Shown in pieces: positions 1-6,898 of a stretch of 10,476 nt of DNA (its first letter is position 1; every line of letters begins with the position of its first letter). The DNA is taken from assembly GCA_015657735.1 (NCBI GenBank), contig SSSX01000010.1, forward strand, positions 1 to 10,476. Reading direction: 5' to 3'. A program made the position numbers and the translations under genes. This DNA is from Zoogloeaceae bacterium (GTDB lineage: Bacteria > Pseudomonadota > Gammaproteobacteria > Burkholderiales > Rhodocyclaceae). Below the pieces are notes generated by a model, which saw nothing but the letters and a program-made list of their open reading frames with translations, was not told where the DNA came from and did no database searches.

Positions 1-1086
1 GTCTGCCAGGGCTTCGAGGAAGCGCGCGTTCTCGTCGGGCAGGCCGATCGACACGCGCAGCCACTCGGGCATGCCGTAGCCGCCGATGGGGCGCACGATG
101 ACACCCTGGCGCAGCAGGCGCAGATTGACGCCGGCGCCGTCGCCGACCTTGAAGGTGACGAAATTGCCGGCCGACGGAATCCAGTCGAGGCCGAGGCGCC
201 GGAAACCGTCGCACAGCTGCTGCATGCCGTCGCGGTTGAGGGCGTAGCTGCGCTGCAGGAATTCGTCGTCGAACAGCGCGGCGGCGGCGGCGGCCAGGCC
301 GATGCTGCAGACGTTGAAGGGCTGACGCACGCGGTTCAGCAGGTCGATGACTTCCGGGCTGCCGAGACCGTAGCCGACGCGCAGGCCGGCCAGCCCGTAG
401 GCCTTCGAGAAGGTGCGGCTGATCAGCAGGTTGGGAAAGCGCTGCAGCCACGCGATGGCGTCGTAGCGCTGGGCCGGGCCGAGGTATTCGGTGTAGGCCT
501 CGTCGAGCACCACCAGCACGTCGGCCGGCACGCGGCCGAGGAAGGCTTCGAGCTCGGGGCCGGGCACGAAGGTGCCGGTCGGGTTGTTCGGGTTGGCGAT
601 GAAGATCACGCGGGTCGCCGGCGTGACAGCCGCCAGCATCGCGTCGAGGTCGTGGCCGAAGTTCTTCGCCGCCACCTCGACGCCGCGGGCGCCGGCCGCC
701 TGGGTGGCCAGCGGATAGACGGCGAAGGCGTGCTGGGCGTAGATCGCCTCGCGGTCGGGGCCGAGGAAGGCACCGGCGACCATCTCGAGGATGTCGTTGG
801 AGCCGTTGCCGAGGACGATCCGCGCCATGTCGACGCCGTAGCGGCGGCACAGCGCGTCCTTCAGCTCGAAGCCGTTGCCGTCCGGGTAGCGGGCGATGTC
901 GGCCAGCGCCGCGTGGATCGCCTCGCGGGCCTTTGCGCCGATACCGAGCGGGTTCTCGTTGGACGCCAGCTTGACGATGGAGGCCTCGGCCAACCCCATT
1001 TCGCGGGCCAGTTCGGAAATCGGCTTGCCCGGCTGGTAGGGCGAAATGGCCCGGATGTGGGCAGGTGCCAGGTCACACAGACGCAT
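1..1086 (-). CDS. hisC: Histidinol-phosphate aminotransferase (HisC2 type), 3' end cut by window edge
   Basis: PLP-dependent class I/II aminotransferase. HisC converts imidazole-acetol phosphate and glutamate to histidinol phosphate and 2-oxoglutarate; copies in this gene context may also transaminate aromatic keto acids such as prephenate or phenylpyruvate. Seen in translation: KLASNENPLG near residues 39-48, RYPDGNG (66-72) and LGNGSNDIL (92-100) of the PLP phosphate site, ANPNNPTGT (164-172), LDEAYTEY (194-201), and SRTFSKAYGLAGLRVGY with the likely Schiff-base lysine K228. The 362 codons seen are near full family length, so only the last few residues and the stop are missing. The ATG at 1086 is 18 nt after the pheA stop and has a GGAG about 7 nt upstream. 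It is the fourth gene of the gyrA-serC-pheA-hisC run, which favours an aromatic or dual role (inference); a second histidine-operon hisC may exist elsewhere. Confidence 0.95.
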   Translation of the reverse strand, partial: MRLCDLAPAHIRAISPYQPGKPISELAREMGLAEASIVKLASNENPLGIGAKAREAIHAALADIARYPDGNGFELKDALCRRYGVDMARIVLGNGSNDILEMVAGAFLGPDREAIYAQHAFAVYPLATQAAGARGVEVAAKNFGHDLDAMLAAVTPATRVIFIANPNNPTGTFVPGPELEAFLGRVPADVLVVLDEAYTEYLGPAQRYDAIAWLQRFPNLLISRTFSKAYGLAGLRVGYGLGSPEVIDLLNRVRQPFNVCSIGLAAAAAALFDDEFLQRSYALNRDGMQQLCDGFRRLGLDWIPSAGNFVTFKVGDGAGVNLRLLRQGVIVRPIGGYGMPEWLRVSIGLPDENARFLEALAD

Positions 1087-1104
1087 CGGAGACTCCACGG
1101 GAAA

Positions 1105-2196
1105 TCAGTACACGGCCTGGGGATAGGAGCCCAGGATCTTCAGGAAGGCGGCGCGGGCGGCGAGCGCGGCGAGGGCCGCCTTGACGGCAGGATCGTCGCG
1201 GTGGCCTTCGAGGTCCACGTAGAAGACGTATTCCCACAGCGCCGCGCGGGCCGGCCGCGATTCGAGGCGGCTCATCGACACGCCGGACTCGGCCAGCGGG
1301 GCGAGCAGCTCGTGCATCGCGCCGGGACGGTTGCTCGCCGACAGGATCAGCGACGTCTTGTCGGCGCCGGTGCGGCCGGCGTCGTGACGGCCGAGCACGA
1401 AGAAGCGGGTGGTGTTGTTGGGTTCGTCCTCGATGTTCTCGACGATCCGCGGCAGATCGTAGCGGGCCGCCGCTGCTTCGCCGGCGATCGCCGCGGCGCC
1501 GGGTTCGAGCGACGCCAGCCGCGCGGCCTCGGCGTTGCTGCCGACCGAAATCCGCGGCACGCCGGGCAGCGAACGGTTGAGCCACTCGTGGCACTGGGCC
1601 AGCGACTGGGCGTGCGAGTACACCTTGCGGATGCCGGCCAGGCCCGGCTCGCGGCTCATCAGGTGCTGGTGGATGCGCACCACGACTTCGCCGCAGATCT
1701 TGAGCGAGGTGCCGAACAGCAGGTCCATCGTGCGCCCGACGGCGCCTTCGGTGGAGTTCTCGACCGGCACGACCCCATATTGGGCATGACCGGCCTCGAC
1801 CTCGCGGAACACGTCGTCGATCGTGCCCTGCGGAGCCAGACGCGCCGCGTGGCCGAAATGCTTGACCGCCGCGCTCTCGGAAAAAGTGCCGAGCGGGCCG
1901 AGGAAGGCGACGCCGAGGGGGTTTTCCAGCGACAGGCAGGCCGACATCACCTCGCGGAAGAAGAAGGTCACGCTCTCGTCGGGCAGCGGGCCGCCATTGA
2001 GGCTCTGGATGCGCCGCAGCACCTGGGCTTCGCGCTCCGGGCGGTAGATCTGGCCGAACTCGCCGTACTTGGCCTTGATCTCGCCGACATGCTGGGCGCA
2101 GCGGGCACGCTCGTTGAGCAACACCAGCATCTGCGCGTCGATGGCATCGATCTGGTCGCGGACCGCGCCCAGTTCCTGCAGCATCCCTTCGTTCAT
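1105..2196 (-). CDS. pheA: Bifunctional chorismate mutase / prephenate dehydratase (P-protein)
   Basis: Converts chorismate to prephenate and then to phenylpyruvate, the committed route to phenylalanine, in the cytoplasm. The 363-residue protein has the full P-protein order: an AroQ-type chorismate mutase helix bundle (about 5-90, with RDQIDAIDAQMLVLLNER), a prephenate dehydratase domain (about 95-270, opening GVAFLGPLGTFSESAA, with VPVENSTEGAV at 143-153 and the dehydratase TRF motif at 263-265), and a C-terminal ACT domain (about 280-360). The ACT domain has GAMHELL (292-298) and ESRP (312-315), matching the GALxxxL and ESRP phenylalanine-binding motifs, so feedback inhibition by Phe is expected. 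The ATG at 2196 is chosen because AGGAG lies 5 nt upstream (2202-2206); a downstream in-frame ATG at 2184 lacks this. It starts 23 nt after serC. The same frame stays open far upstream through serC into gyrA, but that extension is not coding. Confidence 0.97.
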   Translation of the reverse strand: MNEGMLQELGAVRDQIDAIDAQMLVLLNERARCAQHVGEIKAKYGEFGQIYRPEREAQVLRRIQSLNGGPLPDESVTFFFREVMSACLSLENPLGVAFLGPLGTFSESAAVKHFGHAARLAPQGTIDDVFREVEAGHAQYGVVPVENSTEGAVGRTMDLLFGTSLKICGEVVVRIHQHLMSREPGLAGIRKVYSHAQSLAQCHEWLNRSLPGVPRISVGSNAEAARLASLEPGAAAIAGEAAAARYDLPRIVENIEDEPNNTTRFFVLGRHDAGRTGADKTSLILSASNRPGAMHELLAPLAESGVSMSRLESRPARAALWEYVFYVDLEGHRDDPAVKAALAALAARAAFLKILGSYPQAVY

Positions 2197-2219
2197 GCCT
2201 TCTCCTGAAAATACGCCGC

Positions 2220-3299
2220 TCACGCCTGGCGGGCGAAATCCTGCATCAGTCCGACCAGCGCCTGCACGCCGTCGAGCGACATCGCGTTGTAGATCGACGC
2301 GCGCATGCCGCCCACCGACTTGTGGCCCTTCAGCCCCTCGAGCCGGCGCTGCGCGGCCTCGGCGAGGAACGCCGCATCGCGCGCGCCGTCGGCGAGGGTG
2401 AACGGCACGTTCATGCGCGAGCGGCACGACGCCTCGACCGGGTTGCGGTAGAAGCCGCCGCTGGCGCCGATCGCATCGTAAAGCAATTGTGCCTTGGCGA
2501 TGTTGGCCCGTTCGACGGCGGCCAGGCCGCCCAGCGCCAGCAGGTGCTTGAAGACCAGGCCGGCAAGATAGACGCCGAAGGTCGGCGGGGTGTTGAGCAT
2601 CGAGCCGTGCTCGGCCATCACCGCAAAATCCATGACCGTCGGCGTGGTCGCGGCGGCCTTGCCGAGCAGATCCTCGCGGACGATGACGATGACCAGCCCG
2701 GCCGGGCCGATGTTCTTCTGCGCACCGGCGTAGATCAGGCCGTACTTCGACACATCCATCGGCCGCGACAGGATGTGGGAGCTCATGTCGGCCACCAGCG
2801 GCACGCCGTCCGGCACGTCGGGCAGGTCGAACATCTCGACGCCGTGGATGGTTTCGTTGGTGCAGATATGCACGTAGGCCGCCTGCGGATCGAAATCCAG
2901 CTCGCCGGCGCCGGGCAGGCCGGTGAAGTTGCCGGCCTCGGTGCTCGCCGCCAGCCGCGCCCGGCCGACACGCTGGGCTTCCTTGAAGGCTTTCTTCGAC
3001 CACGAACCGGTGACGACGTAGTCGGCCGACCGCCCGTCGAGCAGATTCATCGGAATCTGCGCGAACTGCTGGGTTGCCCCGCCCTGCAGGAACAGCACCT
3101 TGTAGTTGGACGGGATGCCCATCAGGGTCCGCAGATCGGCCTCGGCGGTCTCGATGACGCCGGTGAAATCCTTGCCGCGGTGCGACATCTCCATGATGCT
3201 CATGCCGCGACCGTGCCAGTCGAGGAGTTCGTCGCGGGCGGTTTCGAGCACCGGGGTCGGCAGCACGGCCGGTCCGGCCGAAAAATTGAAAATACGCAT
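2220..3299 (-). CDS. serC: Phosphoserine aminotransferase
   Basis: PLP enzyme that converts 3-phosphohydroxypyruvate and glutamate to O-phosphoserine in serine synthesis, and acts on the 3-hydroxy-4-phosphohydroxythreonine step of pyridoxine synthesis. The 359 residues equal the usual family length. It opens with MRIFNFSAGPAVLP, typical of SerC. Other motifs are SIMEMSHRGKDF (34-45), LQGGATQQFAQIPMNLL (71-87), VADMSSHILSRP (169-180) and YAGAQKNIGPAGL, where K195 is the expected PLP lysine. The ATG at 3299 has AAGGA about 8 nt upstream. It lies 24 nt after gyrA and 23 nt before pheA, so it is very likely co-transcribed with both; serC next to pheA is the classic start of the aromatic supraoperon. 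Confidence 0.98.
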   Translation of the reverse strand: MRIFNFSAGPAVLPTPVLETARDELLDWHGRGMSIMEMSHRGKDFTGVIETAEADLRTLMGIPSNYKVLFLQGGATQQFAQIPMNLLDGRSADYVVTGSWSKKAFKEAQRVGRARLAASTEAGNFTGLPGAGELDFDPQAAYVHICTNETIHGVEMFDLPDVPDGVPLVADMSSHILSRPMDVSKYGLIYAGAQKNIGPAGLVIVIVREDLLGKAAATTPTVMDFAVMAEHGSMLNTPPTFGVYLAGLVFKHLLALGGLAAVERANIAKAQLLYDAIGASGGFYRNPVEASCRSRMNVPFTLADGARDAAFLAEAAQRRLEGLKGHKSVGGMRASIYNAMSLDGVQALVGLMQDFARQA

Positions 3300-3323
3300 C
3301 GTCTGGATCCTTGCTTCGTTCGG

Positions 3324-5888
3324 TCAGGCTTCGGCGGGGCCGTCCTGTTCTTCCTCGTCGCCTTCGAGAATCTTCTGCACGCCGGACAGCGTGCTGCCCT
3401 CGTCCACCGAGATCAGCGTGACGCCCTGGGTCGCGCGGCCCATCTCGCGGATTTCGGAAACCCGCGTGCGCACCAGCACGCCGCCGGTGGTGATGAGCAT
3501 GATCTGGTCTTTCTCGGTGACCAGCGTCGCCGCCACCACCTTGCCGTTGCGGTCGGATGTCTGGATCGCGATCATGCCCTTGGTGCCGCGGCCGTGGCGG
3601 GTGTATTCGCCGATCGGCGTGCGCTTGCCGAAGCCGTTCTCGGTGGCCGTGAGGACGCTCTGCTCCTCGTTGCCGGCGACCAGCATGGCGATCACCGTCT
3701 GGCCGTCCTCGAGCATCATGCCACGCACGCCACGGGCCTGACGGCCCATCGGGCGGACGTCGTTCTCGCTGAAGCGCACCGCCTTGCCGGCATCCGAGAA
3801 CATCATCACGTCGTGGGCGCCGTCGGTGATCGCGACGCCGACTAGGTAGTCGCCCTCGTCCAGCCCGACGGCGATGATGCCGGCCTTGCGCGGGTTGGAG
3901 AAATCGGTCAGCGGCGTCTTCTTGACCGTGCCCTGGGCGGTCGCCATGAACACGAAATGGCCTTCGTCGAATTCCTTGACCGGCAGCACCGCGGTGATCT
4001 TTTCGCCTTCGAGCAGCGGGAACAGATTGACGATCGGCTTGCCGCGGGCGTTGCGGTTGCCTTCCGGCACTTCGTACACCTTGAGCCAGTACAGCCGGCC
4101 GCGGCTCGAGAAACACAGGATGTGGTCGTGGGTGTTGGCCACGAAGAGCTGGTCGACGAAATCGTCGTCCTTCACCGCCGCCGCCTGCTTGCCGCGGCCG
4201 CCGCGCTTCTGGGCGCGGTAGTCGGTGAGCGGCTGGCGCTTGAAATAGCCGGTGTGGGACAGCGTGACCACCATGTCCTGCGGGGCGATCAGATCCTCGA
4301 TGTTGATGTCGGCGGTGTTCATCACCACCTCCGAGCGCCGCGGGTCGCCGAACTGCTGCTTGATCAGCGCCAGCTCGTCGCCGATGATCGCGGTGATCCG
4401 CTCGGGACGCGCCAGGATGTCGAGCAGATCGGCGATGGTGTCCATCACTTCGCGGTATTCGGCGACGATCTTGTCTTGCTCCAGGCCGGTCAGGCGCTGC
4501 AGACGCAGCTCGAGGATGGCCTGGGCCTGGGCGTCGGACAGCCGGTAGCCCTGCGCCGACAGGCCGAACTCGGGCGCCAGCCCTTCCGGACGAAAACTGT
4601 CGGCGGCCGCGCGCAGCAGCATTTCTTCGACCAGCGCCGAGCGCCACTGGCGCGCCATCAGGGATTTCTTGGCCTCGGGCGGCGTCGGCGCCGCCTTGAT
4701 GAGGGCGATGATCTCGTCGACGTTGGACAGTGCGACCGCCAGGCCTTCGAGGATGTGGCCACGTTCGCGGGCCTTGCGCAGCTCGAAGACGGTGCGCCGG
4801 GTCACCACCTCGCGGCGGTGCGCCAGGAAGCAGTCGATCATCTGGCGCAGGTTCAGGGTGCGCGGCTTGCCGTCCACCAGCGCCACCATGTTCATGCCGA
4901 AGGTGTCCTGCAGCTGGGTCTGCTTGAACAGGTTGTTCAGCACCACGTCGGGCATTTCGTTGCGCTTGAGCTCGATGACCACGCGCATGCCCGACTTGTC
5001 GGACTCGTCGCGGATCTCGCTGATGCCTTCGATGCGCTTGTCGTTCACCAGCTCGGCGATCTTCTCGAGCAGGGTCTTCTTGTTAACCTGGTAGGGAATC
5101 TCGTCGACGATGATGGCCTGGCGGTCGCCCTTGCCGATATCCTCGAAATGGGTGCGCGCCCGCATCACGACGCGGCCGCGGCCGGTGCGGTAGCCTTCGT
5201 GCACACCGGACAGGCCGTAGATCAGGCCGGCGGTCGGGAAGTCCGGCGCCGGCACGATCTTGATCAGCTCGTCGATCGTCACGTCGGGCTCGTGCAGCAG
5301 GCGCAGGCAGGCATCGACGATCTCGGTGAAGTTGTGCGGCGGGATGTTGGTCGCCATGCCCACCGCGATGCCGCCCGAACCGTTGATCAGCAGGTTCGGG
5401 ATGCGCGCCGGCAGCACCAGCGGCTCTTTCTCCGAACCGTCGTAGTTCGGCCCGAAATCGACGGTTTCCTTGTCGATGTCGGCCAGCAACTCGTGGCCGA
5501 TCTTCGCCATGCGGATTTCGGTGTAACGCATGGCCGCCGCGCTGTCGCCGTCCACCGAGCCGAAGTTGCCCTGGCCATCGACCAGCATGTAACGCAGCGA
5601 GAAGTCCTGGGCCATCCGCACGATGGTGTCGTACACCGACTGGTCGCCGTGGGGGTGATACTTACCGATCACGTCGCCGACGATACGCGCCGACTTCTTG
5701 TAAGCCTTGTTCCAGTCGTTGCCCAGTTCGTGCATCGCGAACAGCACGCGGCGGTGCACCGGTTTCAGGCCGTCGCGCACATCCGGCAGGGCCCGCCCGA
5801 CGATCACGCTCATCGCGTAATCCAGGTAGGCGTGGCGCATCTCGTCTTCGAGGCTGATGGGGAGGGTTTCTTTGGCGAACGGGATCAT
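3324..5888 (-). CDS. gyrA: DNA gyrase subunit A
   Basis: Breakage-reunion subunit of the A2B2 gyrase that adds negative supercoils using ATP. The 854 residues read as standard GyrA: FAKETLPISLEDEMRHAYLDYAMSVIVGRALPDVRDGLKPVHRR at the N-terminus, catalytic tyrosine Y122 in AAMRYTEIR, and the GyrA box QKRGGRG at 560-566 opening the DNA-wrapping C-terminal beta-pinwheel. This box separates GyrA from ParC. The protein ends in an acidic tail (EGDEEEQDGPAEA). The ATG at 5888 is chosen by homology because the conserved N-terminus follows at once; an in-frame TTG at 5909 would add seven residues, and neither start has a strong Shine-Dalgarno. Odd point: the quinolone-determining segment reads HGDQSVYD, so position 83 is Gln and 84 Ser, where E. 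coli has Ser83-Ala84; Asp87 is kept. It leads the gyrA-serC-pheA-hisC run. Confidence 0.98.
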   Translation of the reverse strand: MIPFAKETLPISLEDEMRHAYLDYAMSVIVGRALPDVRDGLKPVHRRVLFAMHELGNDWNKAYKKSARIVGDVIGKYHPHGDQSVYDTIVRMAQDFSLRYMLVDGQGNFGSVDGDSAAAMRYTEIRMAKIGHELLADIDKETVDFGPNYDGSEKEPLVLPARIPNLLINGSGGIAVGMATNIPPHNFTEIVDACLRLLHEPDVTIDELIKIVPAPDFPTAGLIYGLSGVHEGYRTGRGRVVMRARTHFEDIGKGDRQAIIVDEIPYQVNKKTLLEKIAELVNDKRIEGISEIRDESDKSGMRVVIELKRNEMPDVVLNNLFKQTQLQDTFGMNMVALVDGKPRTLNLRQMIDCFLAHRREVVTRRTVFELRKARERGHILEGLAVALSNVDEIIALIKAAPTPPEAKKSLMARQWRSALVEEMLLRAAADSFRPEGLAPEFGLSAQGYRLSDAQAQAILELRLQRLTGLEQDKIVAEYREVMDTIADLLDILARPERITAIIGDELALIKQQFGDPRRSEVVMNTADINIEDLIAPQDMVVTLSHTGYFKRQPLTDYRAQKRGGRGKQAAAVKDDDFVDQLFVANTHDHILCFSSRGRLYWLKVYEVPEGNRNARGKPIVNLFPLLEGEKITAVLPVKEFDEGHFVFMATAQGTVKKTPLTDFSNPRKAGIIAVGLDEGDYLVGVAITDGAHDVMMFSDAGKAVRFSENDVRPMGRQARGVRGMMLEDGQTVIAMLVAGNEEQSVLTATENGFGKRTPIGEYTRHGRGTKGMIAIQTSDRNGKVVAATLVTEKDQIMLITTGGVLVRTRVSEIREMGRATQGVTLISVDEGSTLSGVQKILEGDEEEQDGPAEA

Positions 5889-5934
5889 GGCACCGCGAAG
5901 AATCGACAATCCGTCGAAAAGACGAAAAGGAGCG

Positions 5935-5943
5935 AGTTTAGCA
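5935..5943 (-). promoter_or_regulatory. Candidate gyrA promoter, extended -10
   Basis: Read on the minus strand, the sequence TGCTAAACT gives a TGn extension plus TAAACT (four of six bases of TATAAT). No good -35 is seen 16-18 nt upstream, as is common for extended -10 promoters. Transcription would start near 5928, leaving a leader of about 40 nt before the ATG at 5888. The in-frame TTG at 5909 would then lie inside the leader. Assigned by eye. Confidence 0.4.
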
Positions 5944-6007
5944 CGCCGCCGATGCCCGCCCCGGGCTCCCGTGCCGCCGAGAAAATCCCTCCCGCCCGGC
6001 GCACGCG

Positions 6008-6037
6008 TTGTGATCAGCCGGCCTCGTATGCTCTAAT
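6008..6037 (+). promoter_or_regulatory. Candidate sigma-70 promoter for ompA copy 1
   Basis: A -35 like TTGTGA (6008-6013, four of six consensus bases) and a -10 TCTAAT (6032-6037, five of six) are separated by 18 nt. Transcription would start near 6044, giving a leader of about 60 nt that ends in a strong AGGAGG ribosome site (6093-6098), 6 nt before the ATG at 6105. The -35 lies inside the left arm of a 7-bp inverted repeat, TTGTGAT (6008-6014) / ATCACAA (6053-6059), which brackets the promoter. Assigned by eye. Confidence 0.5.
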
Positions 6038-6104
6038 CGGGCGGCTCGACCCATCACAAGACGGGCGCCGCCAGCGCCCCGCACATCATCTGAGGAGGAA
6101 ACCC

Positions 6105-6827
6105 ATGACCGCCGCCAAATTCCGCCTGGCCTCCGCCGCCATGCTGATGCTTGCCAGCCTGTCCGCGACGGCCCAGTCGAAGGACGTCGTTGTCGACCCG
6201 AAGGGCGAGGTGCCCTACGTCATCGACCAGCGCAACGTCGTCGCCCGCAGCGGCTTCGACCTGTGCTGGCGCACCGGCTACTGGACCCCGAACGCCGCCG
6301 CCGCGGTCAAGGCCGGCGAACTACCGGTCGGCTGCCAGTGCGACAAGGACGTCGTCGGCGCCGAAGTGTGCGCCCCGGCCGCCGCCCCCGCCGCCAAGGC
6401 TCCCGCCGCCGCAGCCGCCGCGCCGGTCGCCGCCCCGGCCAAGTGCGACTTCAGCGTGAACCTCGCCGCCGACAGCACCTTCGCCTTCAACAAGGCCACG
6501 CTGACCCCGGCGGCCAGGGCCACCCTCGACAAGACCGTCCTCGCCCGCCTGGGCAGCTGCGCCAAGGTCGACTCCCTGATCATCACCGGCCACACCGACC
6601 GCCTCGGCTCCCAGGCCTACAACCAGAAGCTCTCCGAGAAGCGTGCCGACGCCGTCAAGGCCTACCTCGCCGGCAAGGGCGTGAAGGCCGACGTGGTCGA
6701 CACCATGGGCGCCGGCAAGACCCAGCCGATCAAGCGCTGCGACGACAAGCTCGGCCGCAAGCCGCTGATCGAATGCCTGGCGCCGAACCGCCGCGTCACC
6801 GTGGACGTCAAGGGCCCCGCCAAGTAA
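6105..6827 (+). CDS. OmpA-family (RmpM-like) peptidoglycan-binding envelope protein, copy 1
   Basis: A 240-residue exported protein. Residues 1-23 form a Sec signal peptide (Lys/Arg start, hydrophobic core, SATA before the cut). About 65 residues follow with KDVVVDPKGEVPYVIDQ, DLCWRTGYW and a CQC pair, then an Ala/Pro linker (about 90-112), then an OmpA C-terminal domain (about 115-237). That domain has TGHTDRLGSQAYNQKLSEKRA; D165 and R180 have the 15-residue spacing of the two diaminopimelate-binding residues of OmpA. There is no room for an 8-strand barrel, so it resembles neisserial RmpM: periplasmic, linking peptidoglycan to porins (inference). Eight cysteines are present; C114 and C152 are absent from copy 2, while C212/C224 match the loop pair of this family. 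The ATG follows a strong AGGAGG, suggesting high expression. ompA-type genes next to ubiG and gyrA are usual in betaproteobacteria. Confidence 0.93.
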   Translation: MTAAKFRLASAAMLMLASLSATAQSKDVVVDPKGEVPYVIDQRNVVARSGFDLCWRTGYWTPNAAAAVKAGELPVGCQCDKDVVGAEVCAPAAAPAAKAPAAAAAAPVAAPAKCDFSVNLAADSTFAFNKATLTPAARATLDKTVLARLGSCAKVDSLIITGHTDRLGSQAYNQKLSEKRADAVKAYLAGKGVKADVVDTMGAGKTQPIKRCDDKLGRKPLIECLAPNRRVTVDVKGPAK

Positions 6828-6852
6828 CGGCCCGCCGCCCCGCACCGACCCG

Positions 6853-6877
6853 AACCCCGCCCCGCGCGGGGTTTTTT
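6853..6877 (+). terminator. Rho-independent terminator after ompA copy 1
   Basis: An 8-bp perfect stem, AACCCCGC (6853-6860) with GCGGGGTT (6866-6873), has a 5-nt loop and a run of six T (6872-6877). It sits 26 nt after the ompA-1 stop and 21 nt before the mtaD start, so it would separate the two genes unless it is read through. Confidence 0.9.
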
Positions 6878-6898
6878 CCACCTCCGCCGAGAACCGCC

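Noticed and set aside
652..2208. Plus-strand open frame of 518 codons antisense to hisC and pheA
   Set aside because: Mirrors the codon pattern of the two real genes; no ribosome site or motif.
2322..3845. Plus-strand open frame of 507 codons antisense to serC and gyrA
   Set aside because: Same cause; composition is typical of the reverse of a GC-rich gene.
1105..4647. A minus-strand open frame of 1180 codons running from pheA back through serC into gyrA
   Set aside because: Only the part from 2196 on is pheA. The rest is out of frame with two certain genes, is Arg/Pro/Gly-rich and has no domain I recognise; high GC makes stops rare.
5889..5909. A longer gyrA start at an in-frame TTG
   Set aside because: The conserved GyrA N-terminus begins right after the ATG at 5888, and the seven extra residues match nothing I know in the family.
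3957..6827. A plus-strand open frame of 956 codons ending as ompA copy 1
   Set aside because: Only the part from 6105 is the real gene, marked by signal peptide and AGGAGG. The rest lies antisense to gyrA and is His/Asp/Val-rich shadow sequence.
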